Below are positions 22,245 through 35,864 of a stretch of 64,000 nucleotides of DNA, piece after piece. The notes beneath the pieces are model-generated. The model saw only the letters and a list, made by a program, of their open reading frames with translations. It was not told where the DNA came from and searched no databases. Position 1 is the first letter of the stretch; the number at the start of each line of letters is the position of its first letter. Origin of the DNA: Apostichopus japonicus (lineage: Eukaryota; Echinodermata; Holothuroidea; Aspidochirotida; Stichopodidae); the NCBI RefSeq assembly GCF_037975245.1, contig NC_092574.1, positions 5,202,713 through 5,266,712 of the forward strand. The letters run 5' to 3'. Both the position numbers and the translations under genes were made by a program.

Positions 22245-24860
22245 ATTTTATGTAAACAAACTTTGTGAGGTCCTTGCGATTATGAATGAAATCATATATC
22301 TAATTGGTTGATCTACTGAGCATAAAAGTATAACAGAGATATGCAGTGGCGAAGCTAGAGAGAGAGGAGGGTGCAGGGGTAGAGTCCCCACAGAATTTTC
22401 GGGGACGACAAAACAAAATGGCAAAGGAAACATAGGTAGCTATGATATATGCTTTAGGATATATGATACTTGTTTATTTAGCACTTCGTGATCTGCTTTG
22501 CCTCAGATTTGTCTTATTAGCCATACTTCTTAGAGAAGTTAACTTTGATTCTGTATGGCACTGGAATGTCGTCTTCAACATAAAACAAATTTCCGCTTGA
22601 GTCACTGTAGTATGAGATACCTTGGTATACCGACTCACATATACTATTCTGTAATAGTAAATATTTTTCATCTTTAATATAATAATAATAATAACAATCA
22701 GCAGTTATTTTTACGACGCTTAAGCGACCACAAATGTGGGAGGAGCACGCAAGGGCTTATGGAGTACAACTTACACGCGTGGCTTCCAAGTTAACATTTA
22801 ACTCAAATTTTGGAATCTTTTCGATTAAGAAAGTCAATTCAGAGCCAGAATATATTCAGAGCCGTAGCCACTAGGAGCATGGAAAGAAACACGTGCATTA
22901 TTCCCTCCCTCTCCAGCAAAGTCGCATAAAACGATGAATTATAGCATCATTTTACATCTAAGCCCTTTTACCAAATACAAAGATTCTGAAAGTGGAAGTG
23001 ACAAGTACGGACGTCAGCATTTTTATAATCACTCTTCCTAAAACTTGATTACGTAATAGAAGGTAGGGTCCATATGGTGTCATGAAAAGTCATTTCAGTA
23101 CAAGAGTTAAGTAAACTTAAATTGCCTGATTGGGAATGGCAACATTTTGCATAATTTTGATCCCCTTACCGTAATCGATGTTCTTAAAGGGACGGAAAGC
23201 CCTCCCTTTAGACAACATTTTATATTTTTGTTCTCATTTATGATTATCTTTTATATTTATACTGAAATAATGGAATGAATCATGTGACACAAACATAGCC
23301 ACACAGCAAACCTGCAGTGTGTTTTCAGTGATGCTGCATGAATAATCTTATATGAATGTTACACACTAGGTTGTAGCGTTATATAGTCAGGATGACCAAC
23401 ATACTTCAATCCAAGTAGCACATCAAAAGCATTGAAATATGACAAACAATATATTCACATTGGCAACTGGTGACCGAGATTGATCTCTACCAAATGCACC
23501 TAGGCTTCTTCTACTCAAAGTGGCACACCTCCAAGAGGTACATTAAGCAGGCGCCTGGCTGATTTTACCCCATTGTCCCAAGATTTTGATTTTGATTTGC
23601 CTCTAAAACACCTAGGCGACAAACTAGGCGTAAGTTAATTTTCGTAAACGGCGTCTGGTCAATTCCCAACGTTACTACATCCAAACCTGAAGTTTTTATT
23701 TGGCCCTGAATTTCGAAATACGACGGAAAACTTCAACAACGGAGGCAAAGAAATCATACTAATTATTCAAAATGATATGATCCTCTCCCGTTTTTTATTT
23801 TTCATTCCCATTCTCTCTCCGTGTATCTCATTGTGACCGCCCGCTGGCTACGCGCTTGGATATCCATATCCAAACACATATATAACACTTCTCTATGTTG
23901 GCATCTTCAAATTAGTCGATACCCTCCGCAATGTTGTTAAATAAATGAAGAGTGAACTGTACTTTTGAGCCTAAGTTGTTTATCTCATTCTTACAGCAGG
24001 GATTGTAGTACTGATAAAACACATACATAATTAACTAAATCAAACTGTTAAAAACTAACCTTATCTCTTTGTGATGGTCTTGGTCTCGCCGATGTTGACT
24101 TGCTTCTAATTGATCTTGCTAAGTCGGAGTTGCTTTTGAATTGTCCACTTGCTATAGATACAACAGCTAGCTATTCTAACTCACTAAAATGTTTCGTAAC
24201 AAAAGAGTAATTCCAGTCAAAGAAAATACCGACCTTTAAACTCTGCGCAGATATCTGTATGATTATAGTTGACCTATTAATATCTATACTGCCCTCTTTG
24301 TCACGTCTGCTTGGAAGGTCGTTGTTCACAGCACCTTCTCTTTTAAATATCATTACACACGCACACAAGTCATTACACTGGCAAATGCATACAGGTAAAC
24401 TGATCGAAAAGATCATCACAAATTAAGTACCATCTCAGAGGGGAATTCTCAAAGGGGGAGTGGATACTCCCCTTAGACCCTCCCCAGCCCGGCTCCCCCT
24501 CCCTAAACTTCGCAAAATAATTACATTTCAGTTCGCTAACTTGAAGATCTCGGCATTGTCATCCCCACATATTTCATTTAATATATCAGGGAGATAAGAT
24601 TCCATATAATTAAGGATACAATGTGTCTCTTTGAAATATAGAAGAACATGGTTAGTCGGGAAACAAAGTGAAACAAGTACAACAGAGAATGTGGAGGATA
24701 ATAAGGATTTACCTACGGTGACAACAGCAATATATATATATATATCTTTATATATATATATATTTTTTTTTTAGTTTTCTTGTGATGTTAGGCCCTCCGT
24801 CTGTAAAATAAATACATTAAGACCAATTATTTAGCAAACCATTGCAAATTGATATTCGTT
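22245..24860. other. Spacer upstream of gene 3, type A-like start of a type B unit
   Basis: Begins like the other 5' flanks (CAGTGGCG scrap at 22344, IRF-like motif mutated at 22590), carries a local AATAATAATAAC-type insertion of about 180 bp near 22680-22860, then follows the type A order to about 24700. Here the BEL-derived insertion is absent and the sequence switches to type B. Non-coding. Confidence 0.45.
24730..24763. repeat. TA microsatellite, B1
   Basis: Two (TA)n runs separated by CTT. The aligned site in the other B unit (49895) is an uninterrupted run. Confidence 0.8.
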
Positions 24861-25904
24861 CCTTTACGGGGCGTGGGGCGGGAGGGGGTCTATTACAGAT
24901 GAAGATATAATATGAGGAAATTTCACATAAAACCCTAACTGGAGGGATTGACTAAAGGCAGAGAGGTGTGGTTATTTTAGTTGTTAGAAGATATACCACA
25001 CATAACAGCATTCTAAAGTACCCCCTCCCCCAACACCCTCCCTGCTCCAAACGATCAACAAAAGAGCAAAACATGAAATTATGTAATATCAAGTCACCTA
25101 AATAATTATAACAAGACTATTGTTGGATTTCATCATTTCTAAACATGTTTTGGATATGTAGTTAAAGGTCATGCATGTTGTTACTGTCTGTTCATGTCTA
25201 TTACTCCATAAAACTATGATTTAAGATCAACCCAGCCAGTTTGTCCCGAACAGATAATTTTCTGTAGTAATAGGCGTACATACATGTTAAAAACTGGACA
25301 GCCAAATATCTATGAAGGGTAAATATTAAATTACTAATTATGTATGTAGATCTACATTAAAATATTGCTGCAGGCTTTCTTCGTATTCATAGATAGCGTC
25401 AGTATGCGTATATGTTAGTCTAATATGACACTGACCCATGTATACATTTTCTAGCTACGGCATTAACAATGAGACATTCATATTGTGAGCTTACTGCACC
25501 CTAGTTCAATCGTTGACCTGAATTTCGACAACGGGAGTTTCCAGCTTTGTGAAAATAGAAGAGCTTCAAACGATACTTGAATGGTTTACTGAGTTTAATG
25601 AAATGTCAGACATCAATTAAGTTATTTCTCCGCCGTTAAACAAACTATTTTATCTATTAAAAGTCATAACCTTAAATATGACAATGAATTTTAATCTTGA
25701 CCTTTGTTTCATTTTGATGATTGATAAATATAGGATTGAACGTAATGGTACTATGTAAATAGATACGATATTACGATGTATTCAGAACTTTTATCTTTTC
25801 ATCTGTCGTAAACAGAGTCCATTGCAACTTAAAAGGACTGAATCATTGTTGGAATAAGTCAATTAGGTCACTCACTGAGTCCAGTTTTGTCTGCTATTAA
25901 CCTT

Positions 25905-26148
25905 GACTCGAGTTAGAACGAAAGTGACAAGACTTTACCGCGACTCAAAACGGACTGGCTTGACTTAGTTCTGACTCGATCATGGCACTTGACTGAAGTA
26001 AGACAAAGACTCGAGTCACAGCAATAAAGGACTCGAGTCAATGGAAGAGTCACGAATCACATATAACAACAAGGAACTCGAGTCAACGAAAGAGACACGA
26101 GTCATATGTAACAATAAGGGACTCGAGTCAATCGAAAAGACTCGAGAC
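25905..26148. repeat. GACTCGAGTC palindrome array, B1
   Basis: Repeated decamer-type palindromes (ACTCGAGT) spaced by about 45-50 bp in units containing AACAATAAGG. Located at the spot where type A units 1-3 carry the CTTAAG cluster. Confidence 0.65.
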
Positions 26149-26988
26149 TGCTTTGAAGAGAACAAGAGAAGCCAGTGACGCTACGTACTCAACGGAAAAT
26201 ATTACTATAACGTTCTAAACGAAATGATTTATGTTTTCTAACATTAAACAGGTGAGGGCAAAATTGCCCAAAGTAGCTAATTTGCAATATGCATGATGAA
26301 TCATCCACACTTCACTGACAAATCTTCGAAAGTACATGTTAACCGTTTCTTAAATTTTCACAATGGTGAACTTTTTATGTGAAAATAGTATTTCATCAAA
26401 AGTGCAAGTCTGCTGATGTTTATTATTGAATTGTCAGTTGAAGTAATTAGTGCATGTACAAATTGCCCATACATGCTGTATTGTATTGTTTCACATTTTA
26501 GTGTGGCCTAGAGGTCAAAAAGTCATTTAAAGATTATATTTTCACAAAATTAAGCTATTTTTTTATACTAGCCAGCTTTGCTATTTCATGCTGGATGACC
26601 TCTTAGTGTGATTGTTGAAATACATAAGAGTATTTTGTTCTGCTTTATTTTCACAGCACTAGTTGATTGCTTATGCTTTGTATTATTCTGTTAATGAAAG
26701 CCTTGTTAGTGTATGGAAGTCCAATATCTACAAAAAAAGATACGATTTCCACATTTTGGCAGTTTGGAGAGAGGATATCATTCATACTTGAGGAGAGTCT
26801 CAATCTAAGCTCAGAATAGTGACATGTAGCCTTGGGTAGTAGAATCGCCTCGACTTGTTGGTTATTTTAACAGACTTCATTGCCTCCTTGATAGACTGGT
26901 AGCAGTATAAAATATGTCTTGTTTACCGCTCGACTGATCTCCTGTAGTTTCTCCTATCATCGTCTTCCCCGTGAACGCGACAATACCA

Positions 26989-26995
26989 AAATAAC

Positions 26996-27029
<34 letters not shown>

Positions 27030-27031
27030 TT
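26989..27031. repeat. TAA microsatellite, B1
   Basis: Run of (AAT)n, about 13 repeats; its partner at 52140 is longer. Confidence 0.85.
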
Positions 27032-27352
27032 ATGGCTCACATTCCTAGCAGTTGCACCTAACTAATATTAATATCAATAATAATATACTAAATACTACTA
27101 TGGAAGTACTAACTAAGGCTATATGTTATATACCTAACTTTAGACTAGGTACGTGCGTGTAGCTTGACCACATGAATCTCTTTTCTTAGGTTGAAATACT
27201 TCCGTATATTCTTCACCGATTTGATTTTACAGAGATTTCTATCATTTCTGCTTACATTTTGTTCGTCTAACCTAGCCCTACAGGATGGGCTGGTCTGTCT
27301 CACTTGGACATTTTGGCTTGTTCTGAAGCACTAAATTCTTTTAATTTGTAAA

Positions 27353-27360
27353 CGTATTTT
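27353..27360. other. Empty site for the hAT-like element at 52519
   Basis: A single CGTATTTT followed by GACGTCAAAAG, exactly the sequence flanking the element in the other B unit. Confidence 0.75.
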
Positions 27361-27409
27361 GACGTCAAAAGTGAACAGCCCCGCCGGCATCAGAGGAGAT
27401 AACAACAAA

Positions 27410-29350
27410 AAACAAGAGCATCAATGAAGCAGTATCTCAATACTGGAAGTTTTAATTTCGATTCCTAATTTCAAATCTTTGCTCTTTGACTCTGTCTCTA
27501 CAATTATCAATATCAATCATGGTACAACAAATATATAACTTGCATTTAAGCTACTTTGCCACGAACAGTCTCTGCAGGTTACACTTTATCCTGCTAGTGT
27601 TGCCTTTAGCGCTCATTGCCTGTTTGTCGAAAGAACGACGTGGCAAGGTTTAGTAATGTCATAGAATACCTAAGAACTTGTTTTTTATGTGGTATCCTTC
27701 ATCTTGGGTCAGTCTCTGTTGGACTTTTTGGACATATAGTTTGACGTCAATGACAACGGCTAAATAAGAAGAGGCGAACTCGACCATATTCTTGATGCCC
27801 GCCTTGAGAGCTAGGCCTATCGACCTACTGTATGTTACTGTAGACTGTAGGGGTGACTACCATCAAAACTGTGTCCACTTCCAAGTATCAAAACAACCCA
27901 CGTTTTTCCATCTCAATTTTTCTGACATGAAGATTTCATGGATTTATGACTTGAAAAATAATGTAAAAGAAGATTACAAGTTTTTATTTGAAAGTGATGG
28001 GTGGCCTCCTCCTCCCCTAATAGCCACCTCAGTTCCTCTCCATTTTGTTATTTTATTTTAATTCTTTGTACATTTTATGTCAAACATCACAGGTTCAAAA
28101 GAAAGCTAAACATACTTCTTATAACCTTATACATCTTATATCCTTATAAATAAAACATAACCTTACACAATTTTTATAGTCTTATAAAAGTTGTGATGCT
28201 ATGGCCGGCTCCTCTTTTATTCGTACCCATCAAACAAACTTACCCTGGTCCTTTCTATGAAAAGCTGTCTGAACACCAGTACAATGCTAATGTGGCTATC
28301 ACTGAAAGCCTAATAATAGTAATAGGGCTAGGCCTATACAGTATCTATTTTTTAAATGCATTAGGCCTAGGCCTAAGTAGCCTTCAGAAGTACAAAAATG
28401 TGTAAACGTAATTATACAAAAATACATGAAGGGCAATCAAACAAACTTATCATGGCCCTTATCATGGCCCTCTGAAAAGCTACCTGAACACCAGTACCGT
28501 CTTTAAATGGATGTTACAAAAACGGAGGCCTAATATAAATTAAATGCACTACGTAAAATTCCACAGTACACAATGTGTATATGTAATTAGCATGCAATAA
28601 ACTACACACCTCGTGTACCTAACTACAGTACAGAAAATTGGTCGCGAGGGTAGCCATTTTCGTATATCTAACATGTAGCTGTCATGAGTCATAGCCAATC
28701 TGCTACAAACCAGACTTGGAGGCGGGGCTTTGGGGCGACCTTTTTACTTAAAGTAGGGGCGGCAGCTCAGTGTTGTTTTAAGAAAGAAAAATCATTTAAA
28801 CATCAAATAAAGCAAAAAAAGCCATAAAATGTCATTTACAGCTAGTAAAATTCTTATTCATACCTACCTGTAAAAACAAATGAAAGTTTAAAATGTTAAT
28901 AAAATATATAATAAATAGGACCCTATCTTAAACGATACCACTGTTGAAAGACAATTCTATTCTATTCTCATTCATAAAACATTAAACCGCAGATAACAAA
29001 CCAATCGCTGAGAAGTAATATGTCACGTGCCTTTAATAAACCATAAGACATCGAATAATAATTAACAAATGAGCAGGAAAACGTGGGCAAAAGTTCCCTA
29101 CAAACAAGTTTTGGAGCGTGTGCAAAAAGGGTCTGATTCAATCGTTTTTCAGTCCGATTTGGACATAAATCGGTGAAAAAGTCATAGAATGAGATAAACT
29201 TCTCGAATAAAAAATAGTAACTTTTGTTGGTCTATATGATATATTCTTGCTCTGCAAATTCCACAGAAAAAGAGCTTGGTATGAAGACGCTGAAAATTTT
29301 TTAAGAGAAGAGAGAGTCCCACGTACTGTTACAATATCTCTATACATGTA
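27410..29350. other. 1.9-kb segment present only in the first B unit
   Basis: The partner unit runs straight from the AGGAGATAACAAC motif into the GACAACAACAT repeats, so this stretch is an insertion here or a deletion there. It contains a partial internal duplication (28220-28290 and 28435-28505, CAAACAAACTTA ... GAACACCAGTAC) and AGGCCTAGGCC palindromes near 28365. An open frame at 27792-28061 matches no family I recognise. Confidence 0.4.
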
Positions 29351-29351
29351 A

Positions 29352-29520
29352 TGTATTGAGATAATGAAACAACAACATCAAAGCAGACAGCAACGTTGAA
29401 AGAGACAGTAGCATCAAAGGAGACAACAACAACAAAAGGAGGCAACAACATTGAAGGAGACAACAACATAAAAGGAGAGAACAACATCAAACGAGACAAG
29501 AACATGATAACAGACGGCAT
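29352..29520. repeat. GGAGACAACAACAT low-complexity repeat, B1
   Basis: About ten degenerate 15-21 bp repeats of the form AAAGGAGACAACAACAT. The same tract occurs at 53795-53950. Confidence 0.6.
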
Positions 29521-30256
29521 AGAAGTAAACAATATAATACATTGCCCTTCCGGCGTTCCATAGTAGTTGGGTGTACAATAAGTTGCATCATAGAGACTGT
29601 TCATGTAATTTTAATTTTCTTGTGGTTGTTTCAAGTAAATGTAAGTTTTGATATGATTCACGTTGTAGCACACGAATGCAACATTTGAATGATCTTTCTG
29701 TAACAGAACGTTAATTATGTTGACATAACCTTTTCATCCTGGTACCGGAGGAGGGGGAACGGAGGGGGCAAAGAGTTTGAGTGGAGGGAAGCTTCGCGCT
29801 CGCGCAGTTCGGTCATTTTAGAGATTAGCAGCATGCCCCAATCCCAAACGTTTGAAACCATGGTAACGGTGCTGTTATGAATGTTTCTTTACCCGAATTG
29901 AACAGTTTATTCTTGAGTTCCATCAGCTAAATCGTTGAGGGAATAATCCTCCTAAATTAGTGTACAGAAAGTCAAGCGTGTAGCCAGAATTTCATCTTAG
30001 GGGCGGGTCTATTGAATATGGTGGACTATAGAGGCTTCAGAGCTTTCAATTATTAACCAATCGTCCGATACTTTAGCCAACGATATTATATTAAAAAGTT
30101 GTAAATACTGCATATGATTACCCTAATATTGGTAAAAAACTATTCAAGTAGGTAATAAATCCCTCATTTTATAAGCTACGTGTAGGGTGGCCTGACTAGT
30201 TCAAACCATGACACTGTGGCAGAAGCCAGTAATACAAAACCAACAATACGATAGTG
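29521..30256. repeat. Segmental duplication, block 2 of type B unit (first copy)
   Basis: Colinear with about 53951-54760 and partly with 61147-61887. Non-coding; includes GGTAACGGTGCTGTTATG and other short conserved words. Nothing gene-like. Confidence 0.6.
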
Positions 30257-30263
30257 CCACGGC

Positions 30264-31986
30264 CAGTGGCGTCGCCAAGGGGGGGGGGGGGCAGGGGGCA
30301 CGTGCCCCCCTGGAAAACTTAGTGCCCCCCGAGTGCCCCCCATCTGAGATTTGGGTTGGTAAAAAAATATATATATATTTTGTTATATTCAACTCCCATC
30401 ATCTGAGTTGGTTTTTCATAAGGACAAAGAAGCACAGTAATTCGTATTTTCTTCAAATGAGCTGCGAAAAAATGAAAAAGTTTATCCTTGAACGTCGGGT
30501 ATCGAAGTCGTAACACGCGCCATCACAACAGGTGTCGATATTTACATTGAATGTGTCAGTGCTCACGCCATACCAGCGGATATACACGTCCGCTTCGCGA
30601 GCTACATGACTGTGAGAAGGGAGGGTACTGCGGTATGTTGCCTTGGTCTGAGGTTCACAGGTTAGGAGCTGACGAAATGTGAGAATGTGAGGGTGCGCAG
30701 GCACCATACTTGCCTATATTTGTGGACCCATATATTAACCCTGTTGTGTAGGGGGTGCAGAGGTCATTTGAGGCCAGATGCTTGTAGGAACAAATGGCGA
30801 GTGTTCACACCTGCATACTGAGCCATACTCGATGTGTCATCAACTTTGGATTGCATGGTGAGATCCCTGGGAGCCAATAACGATGCTGGAACCTGTTACA
30901 TCTTAATAGATAATGGGCGAAAACGAGAAGGACAAGAAAGGAGTCGGGGGTCATGCACACATTAATTCAACAAATGTGGGTTCTATTGATAGGGTTAGGC
31001 ATAATATCGGCAGCATGTGGTTCATATCCTCTGCAAAATTTTGGGCCTTGTTAAAATCATTACCTCAAAAATAGCAATTTCTGGAGATATCTTCAAATCG
31101 AATTTAGCATCAAATGTGGCAGCATTTTGCATCTAGCCCATCCTCCGTATGCGAAAATTTTCCAAAGGGGAGGGGGGCAGTGGCGGCGGAACCGAGGGGC
31201 TTGGGGGGCTCAGCCCCCCAAAGAAAAAGTTGAGGGGGAAATGCATGATAAGCCCCCCCCCCCAATATTTACCAAGGCTCCGAAACGTGCATCTGCCCAT
31301 TTTGCAATGCATACTTGTCGATCTGTCCGATGCACACGTATACTATATAGTTGTAATAATTTCAGTAAATGCTGGGGGACCCTCGGCCCGTCCCCTGGCT
31401 ATAGACCACATTGTTACCCCAACCGCGTCTTCACGCCCCTTGAAAAGTGGAAGCAGTGAGTGTGAGTACCGGTAAGCGCAACACAACTTCGTCTAAGGCC
31501 AATGACTTGCTTCATTTCAGCCAGTTCTCCATCATCCCCTTACTACACTCAAAAACGTCTTTGCGAGTACACTACGAGTAATAGCTACTCTCTTAAAACA
31601 CCATCGAATATACAAATTACTATGTTTTTACAGACTTTTACGTGCAGGCTTGAGAAATTGCAGGCTTGAGGCCCATATTTTAGGGCTAGGTATTTGCAGC
31701 ATAAAACACTCGGGAAGTGCCGTTTCCGACCATCTGGGGGTTTGAAAACCCAAAATTTTCTTGTACGCTCCGCGCCAACCGATGGTGACGCTCTGCTTAG
31801 ATAGTCTCTACACATTAGCCCCGCCCCCAATAATTTTCCCGTTCCGCCGCGCCTGGAGGGGCACCCCTCCCCTTAGACCCCTCCCCCAGGACGACGATCC
31901 GTATCCACCTAAGTGCCCCCCCATCAAATGCTGGTGCCCCCCTGTGCCCCCCCCCCCCCAGACTGAAAAGTCTGGTGACGCCACTG
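30264..31986. mobile_element. hAT-like DNA transposon remnant with CAGTGGCGTC ends
   Basis: Inverted termini CAGTGGCGTCGCCA and (complement of the right end) CAGTGGCGTCACCA. The flanks are CCACGGC (30257-30263) and TCACGGC (31987-31993); the uninserted partner site at 54761 has one CCACGGC. Ends are rich in G/C homopolymers (GGGGGGGGGGG and CCCCCCCCCC). A second CAGTGGCGGCGG end at 31178 suggests another element nested inside. No transposase is recognisable; short open frames at 31127-31475 are products of the biased composition. Confidence 0.65.
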
Positions 31987-32690
31987 TCACGGCGATTGAT
32001 CTTTCTGGTTGCATTTAAATTGTCCACTGGCTATAAATACAACAAGAAGCTGTTCTAAATCACTTAAATGTTTCGTTATAACAGGGTAATTCCAGTCAAA
32101 GAAAACACCGACCTTTAATCTATGCGCAGATATCTGTATGATTAAAGATGACCTTTAAATATGTACATTGCCTTCTCTGTCACGTCGGTTCACAGCACCT
32201 CCCTCTTTTCAAATATCATAACACACCCACACAAGTCATAACACTGGCAAATGCATATAGATAAAGTGATCGAAAAGATAGCACCATTTTAAGCTCCCTT
32301 TTCTACAAACAAAAACTCAAAGTGGAGAGGTGACTCCCCTAACAACCCTCCCCAGGCCGCCCCCTCCCTCATAAACTTTGCAAGATATATACATTTTAGT
32401 TCGCTAACTTGAAGATCTCGCATTGTCATCACCACATAGTTCGTTTAATATATCATGGAGATACAATTGTATATAGCTAAGGATACAATGTGTCTCTTTG
32501 AAATATAGAAGTACTTGATAGTCTCTATCGTATTAGGACATATAGCTACAGTGACAACAAATATGTAATGTTTTATTGTGACGTTTGACCCTCCGTCTGT
32601 GAAATATATTGGCCTACATTAAGACCAATTGATTTAGCAGCACTACTGCATAGAAATTCGTTTTTTTTTCTATTTTAGTTTCTATAACAA

Positions 32691-32706
32691 GTGGAGACAG
32701 TCTTTA
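32691..32706. other. Empty target site of the BEL-derived element
   Basis: GTGGAGACAGTCTTTA with a single GAGAC. Type A spacers have 1.3 kb inserted between two GAGAC copies at this point. The preceding TTTCTATAACAA and following TATATTATAGG match the flanks there. Confidence 0.75.
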
Positions 32707-34044
32707 TATATTATAGGAGGAAATTTCACATATTACTGAAAGACTATGATTGAAGATCGACATAACCAGTTTTTCCTGAACAGAAGATCTCCGTAGTAAT
32801 ATGCCTACATACATGTAACATACTAGACAGCCAAATATCTGTGTAGGGTAAATATTATATTACTTATTATATATGTAGACCTACATTAAAATATTGTTGT
32901 AGGCCTTCGTTATGTTCATAGTCCCCATCAATATGCGTATATGTAAGTTTCATTTGTCAATGACTCAGGCATACATTTTCTAGCTATGGCATTCACAATG
33001 AGATATTCACAGTGTGAGCTGACTGCACCCTGTCAATCGTTGAACTGAATTTCGACAACGGGAGTTTCCAGCTTTGTGAAAATAGAAGAGCTTCAAACAA
33101 TGCAAAATTTCACATTTGGCGGGCCTACATATATGTTACATACTAGACAGCCAAATATCTCTATATGGTAAATATTAAATTACTTGTTATTTATGTAGAC
33201 ATACATTAAAATATTGTTGTAGGCCTTCCTCATGTTCATAGTCAGCATCAATATGTAATTTTCATATGACACTGAATTTCGACATCGGGAGTTTCCAGCT
33301 TTGTGAAAATTGAAGTGCTCCAAACACTGCATGAATTTGACGGTTTACTGATGTTACACCGGGTCACTTAACTAATGCTCCGCCATAGAGGAGCTAGGGA
33401 ACAGAGAACAAGAAACAACTTGATGTAACGTTGATCAATGGCAATAATGCAACAGTCCCTGCATGTTTTTTCGAAACGCGAATTAAATATGAAATTTGGT
33501 AGGGTCCTTATTTCAACCCGTTACGCTCACCCCTCTTCGAGAGATATCATACTCGACATGTAATAAAATGTGATTTTCCTTTGTCACTGACAACAATACT
33601 GAAAGGTTACCCATGTCTTTGCTCCACCATAGTGCGATTCGCCTCCCCCCCCCCAAAAAAAATTACCTATAATACCATTTTCCATACATACTGGTCTGTA
33701 AGTTACTCTTTTCACTGATACCTAAAAACACTAACACCTTGTCACTTGTCCATGGTGATAATGCATTAGAATGCAGAATCATTACGCTTCGAAATCAGGA
33801 TCCAACATTTTAACTGCTTATAAGGGAGCTGACCTGAGAGAAACCTAAAGATTTATCCCGGATGGACACGAACATAGATGAAGGCTTACCCAAATTTACG
33901 ACCATTCGTCGATAAATCACATTTTGGGAGTTTCCCTTAAACCACATCCTGCTTAGTACACTTTCTGGGATCTCAGGTGAACCGCCTCTGCTATACGAGC
34001 ATGTTCATGTAGGAAAGCAAATGTTTGGCAAACAATATTCAATA

Positions 34045-34395
34045 TTAACTGTTCCTCTTATCCTGAAGAACCAACAAAAAAAATGTTGAATAATAATAAT
34101 ACTTATTGTACAGACTGAGCTTTATAATAGAAATATGGAATTTGTGGACATGAACTGGTAGAAATGTTTGCAACTCATTAACCGCTGGCTGTGGAAACCA
34201 TGTATGGTCACCCAACTGGTCATATGTCACTTTATTCCTGGTTTGTCTAAGTCGACGATGTCTGGTCTTTAGTGATTCCGAGGGATATACTTCCTGTCCC
34301 TCCTGATCACTGCATGGATCCATGTCTCTCATCGAGATACCAGTCCCTATTGCACGTACTCCCTGCCCTCCCCCCTTACCCCTGCATAAGACCAA
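34045..34395 (-). CDS. Unidentified open frame in type B spacer
   Basis: 116-codon frame on the minus strand containing SDQEGQEVYPSESLKTRHRR and DQLGDHTWFPQPAVNE. The second B unit keeps it nearly unchanged (56148-56537, 129 codons with a different end). I recognise no family. It has no clear start context and the region looks non-coding otherwise, so it may be chance or an old exon scrap. Confidence 0.12.
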   Translation of the reverse strand: MVLCRGKGGGQGVRAIGTGISMRDMDPCSDQEGQEVYPSESLKTRHRRLRQTRNKVTYDQLGDHTWFPQPAVNELQTFLPVHVHKFHISIIKLSLYNKYYYYSTFFLLVLQDKRNS

Positions 34396-35533
34396 GTCTC
34401 ATATTGAGTTACCAGTCTCTATTTCCGCATGAGACCAAGTCATATTGCGCAAGGTTCGCAGCATATTGAGGTTTTTCCGGTTCAGATTAGTTCGAACGTC
34501 TCAGTAGTGATGATCGGCACTAATGGAGCCCTTCCTTATTGTCACATAGTACACGAAATCTTGCCATATTAGGCCAATAAAATCGTTTTCGTACCAAATC
34601 AAGAGTGCGTTCAACACCATTGTGGCACATTTCATCATGCGAATGCTTTAACACTAATCACTTTATTGTCCTCTTCAGGAGTGACCCTCAGTGGACATTT
34701 TCAATTCTCCCCACCCATTCAAAAGTGCTCGGGCTTGAGGAGTTTTACTTCTTCTTTATTTTTACGTTGCTTTGTGTCCCCGACCTGTGTAATGTACCCC
34801 CTCCCCCAGTTGAACGTTAGCCTGAGAAGCTTTCTAATTCGTCCAAAATGATGCTAGGCAATTAACACCGGTGTTATAATCGATGTTGTTGTAATCTCCA
34901 GATTGTTAAAATCAGCAGTTATGAACTCTGCATATACTACTGTTCATTTGGGAGTTTGCTTCCACCCGGTTTGAAATAGTCCTCAAGCCATTTTCTGGCA
35001 CTTTCCTATAAGTACATATAAGTACCATATACTAATTGGAACTCTACTTCCACATACTTCCCTCCTACATATTTGTTTGGGGACCTAAGCCTTGCTCTGA
35101 CTTGTCCTCAATCTGACGGACAATAGCCTCTGTGTCACCCTACATATTTCCCGGCATAGCCCCAAGTAACGTGTTAACATTTGCCCTGTCCTCATCTCTA
35201 TGTCACAGATAGAGATCACGTTATAACCAATAATAGGAATGCCCATCTACCCAGGATAGACTAGCATGGAAACTTCAAGCCCACCACTGCCTCCTAAGAA
35301 GAGATCTGTTTGAATCCATCCCATATTTTTCCCAATAGCAGTTTTCATCTCCAAATGCTCACCATCTAGTGACTCCTCAACTCGTTTCAAATTGGGTAGG
35401 TATTCCGCCACCCAACTCTTAGATCCCATATCCCACGAGCACTCTGTAGCACTGGTGTGGAACATACAGTATATATAAAGGTGGATAAAGATACAAAATA
35501 TGAGAGAACTCAAGAATTCAAGAAAGCAGGTTT

Positions 35534-35539
35534 TTTATT
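35534..35539 (-). terminator. Poly(A) signal AATAAA downstream of gene 4
   Basis: The same block as in the other units but about 1.4 kb past the stop, because a LINE fragment and a local duplication lie between. An earlier signal may be used. Confidence 0.25.
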
Positions 35540-35864
35540 GAAACGTATTGTACAGGAGCAAGTGAACAACTTTTATAGAAAGTAATTTAATGTAAGAGCA
35601 AAGAAACATGTGCACGTATGACCCTATATGAATCATTTCTAGGAACGGTAGAACACGGTTGACTAAGGCTTAAAGCCATTCTGTTCAATATACTAAAATT
35701 GTCCAACTTCTGCTTGTTATCTTACACATGGTTGGTATAGCACAAATCCCAGCACGATCAAATACGACCTACATTAGCCCAGGACAGCTTTCACTGCAAC
35801 CAAATATGTTTCTCTACTTTTGCCTAGCGTGTCGTAATAGAAGAAAGAAAAGGAAATGAAGAAA

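Larger units (their letters stand above)
24860..27400. repeat. Segmental duplication, block 1 of type B unit (first copy)
   Basis: Colinear with about 50030-52518 plus the start of its continuation near 53744; substitutions and small indels only. Contains the GACTCGAG array and a TAA microsatellite. No coding frame longer than background is shared by both copies. Confidence 0.7.
31994..35800. repeat. Segmental duplication, block 3 of type B unit (first copy)
   Basis: Colinear with about 54768-57880, except that about 650 bp (near 32390-33040) is deleted from the other copy. It includes a type A-like stretch (32040-32730), the uninterrupted BEL target site (32691), and B-specific sequence 33340-35470. 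No gene identified. Confidence 0.65.

Noticed and set aside
25905-26148. GACTCGAGTC array considered as CRISPR-like
   Set aside because: Palindromic units are irregular, spacers are themselves repeats, and the context is an animal genome.
31127-31475. Overlapping Gly/Pro-rich frames inside the 30264 element
   Set aside because: They arise from G/C homopolymers and biased transposon-end sequence; no domain is visible.
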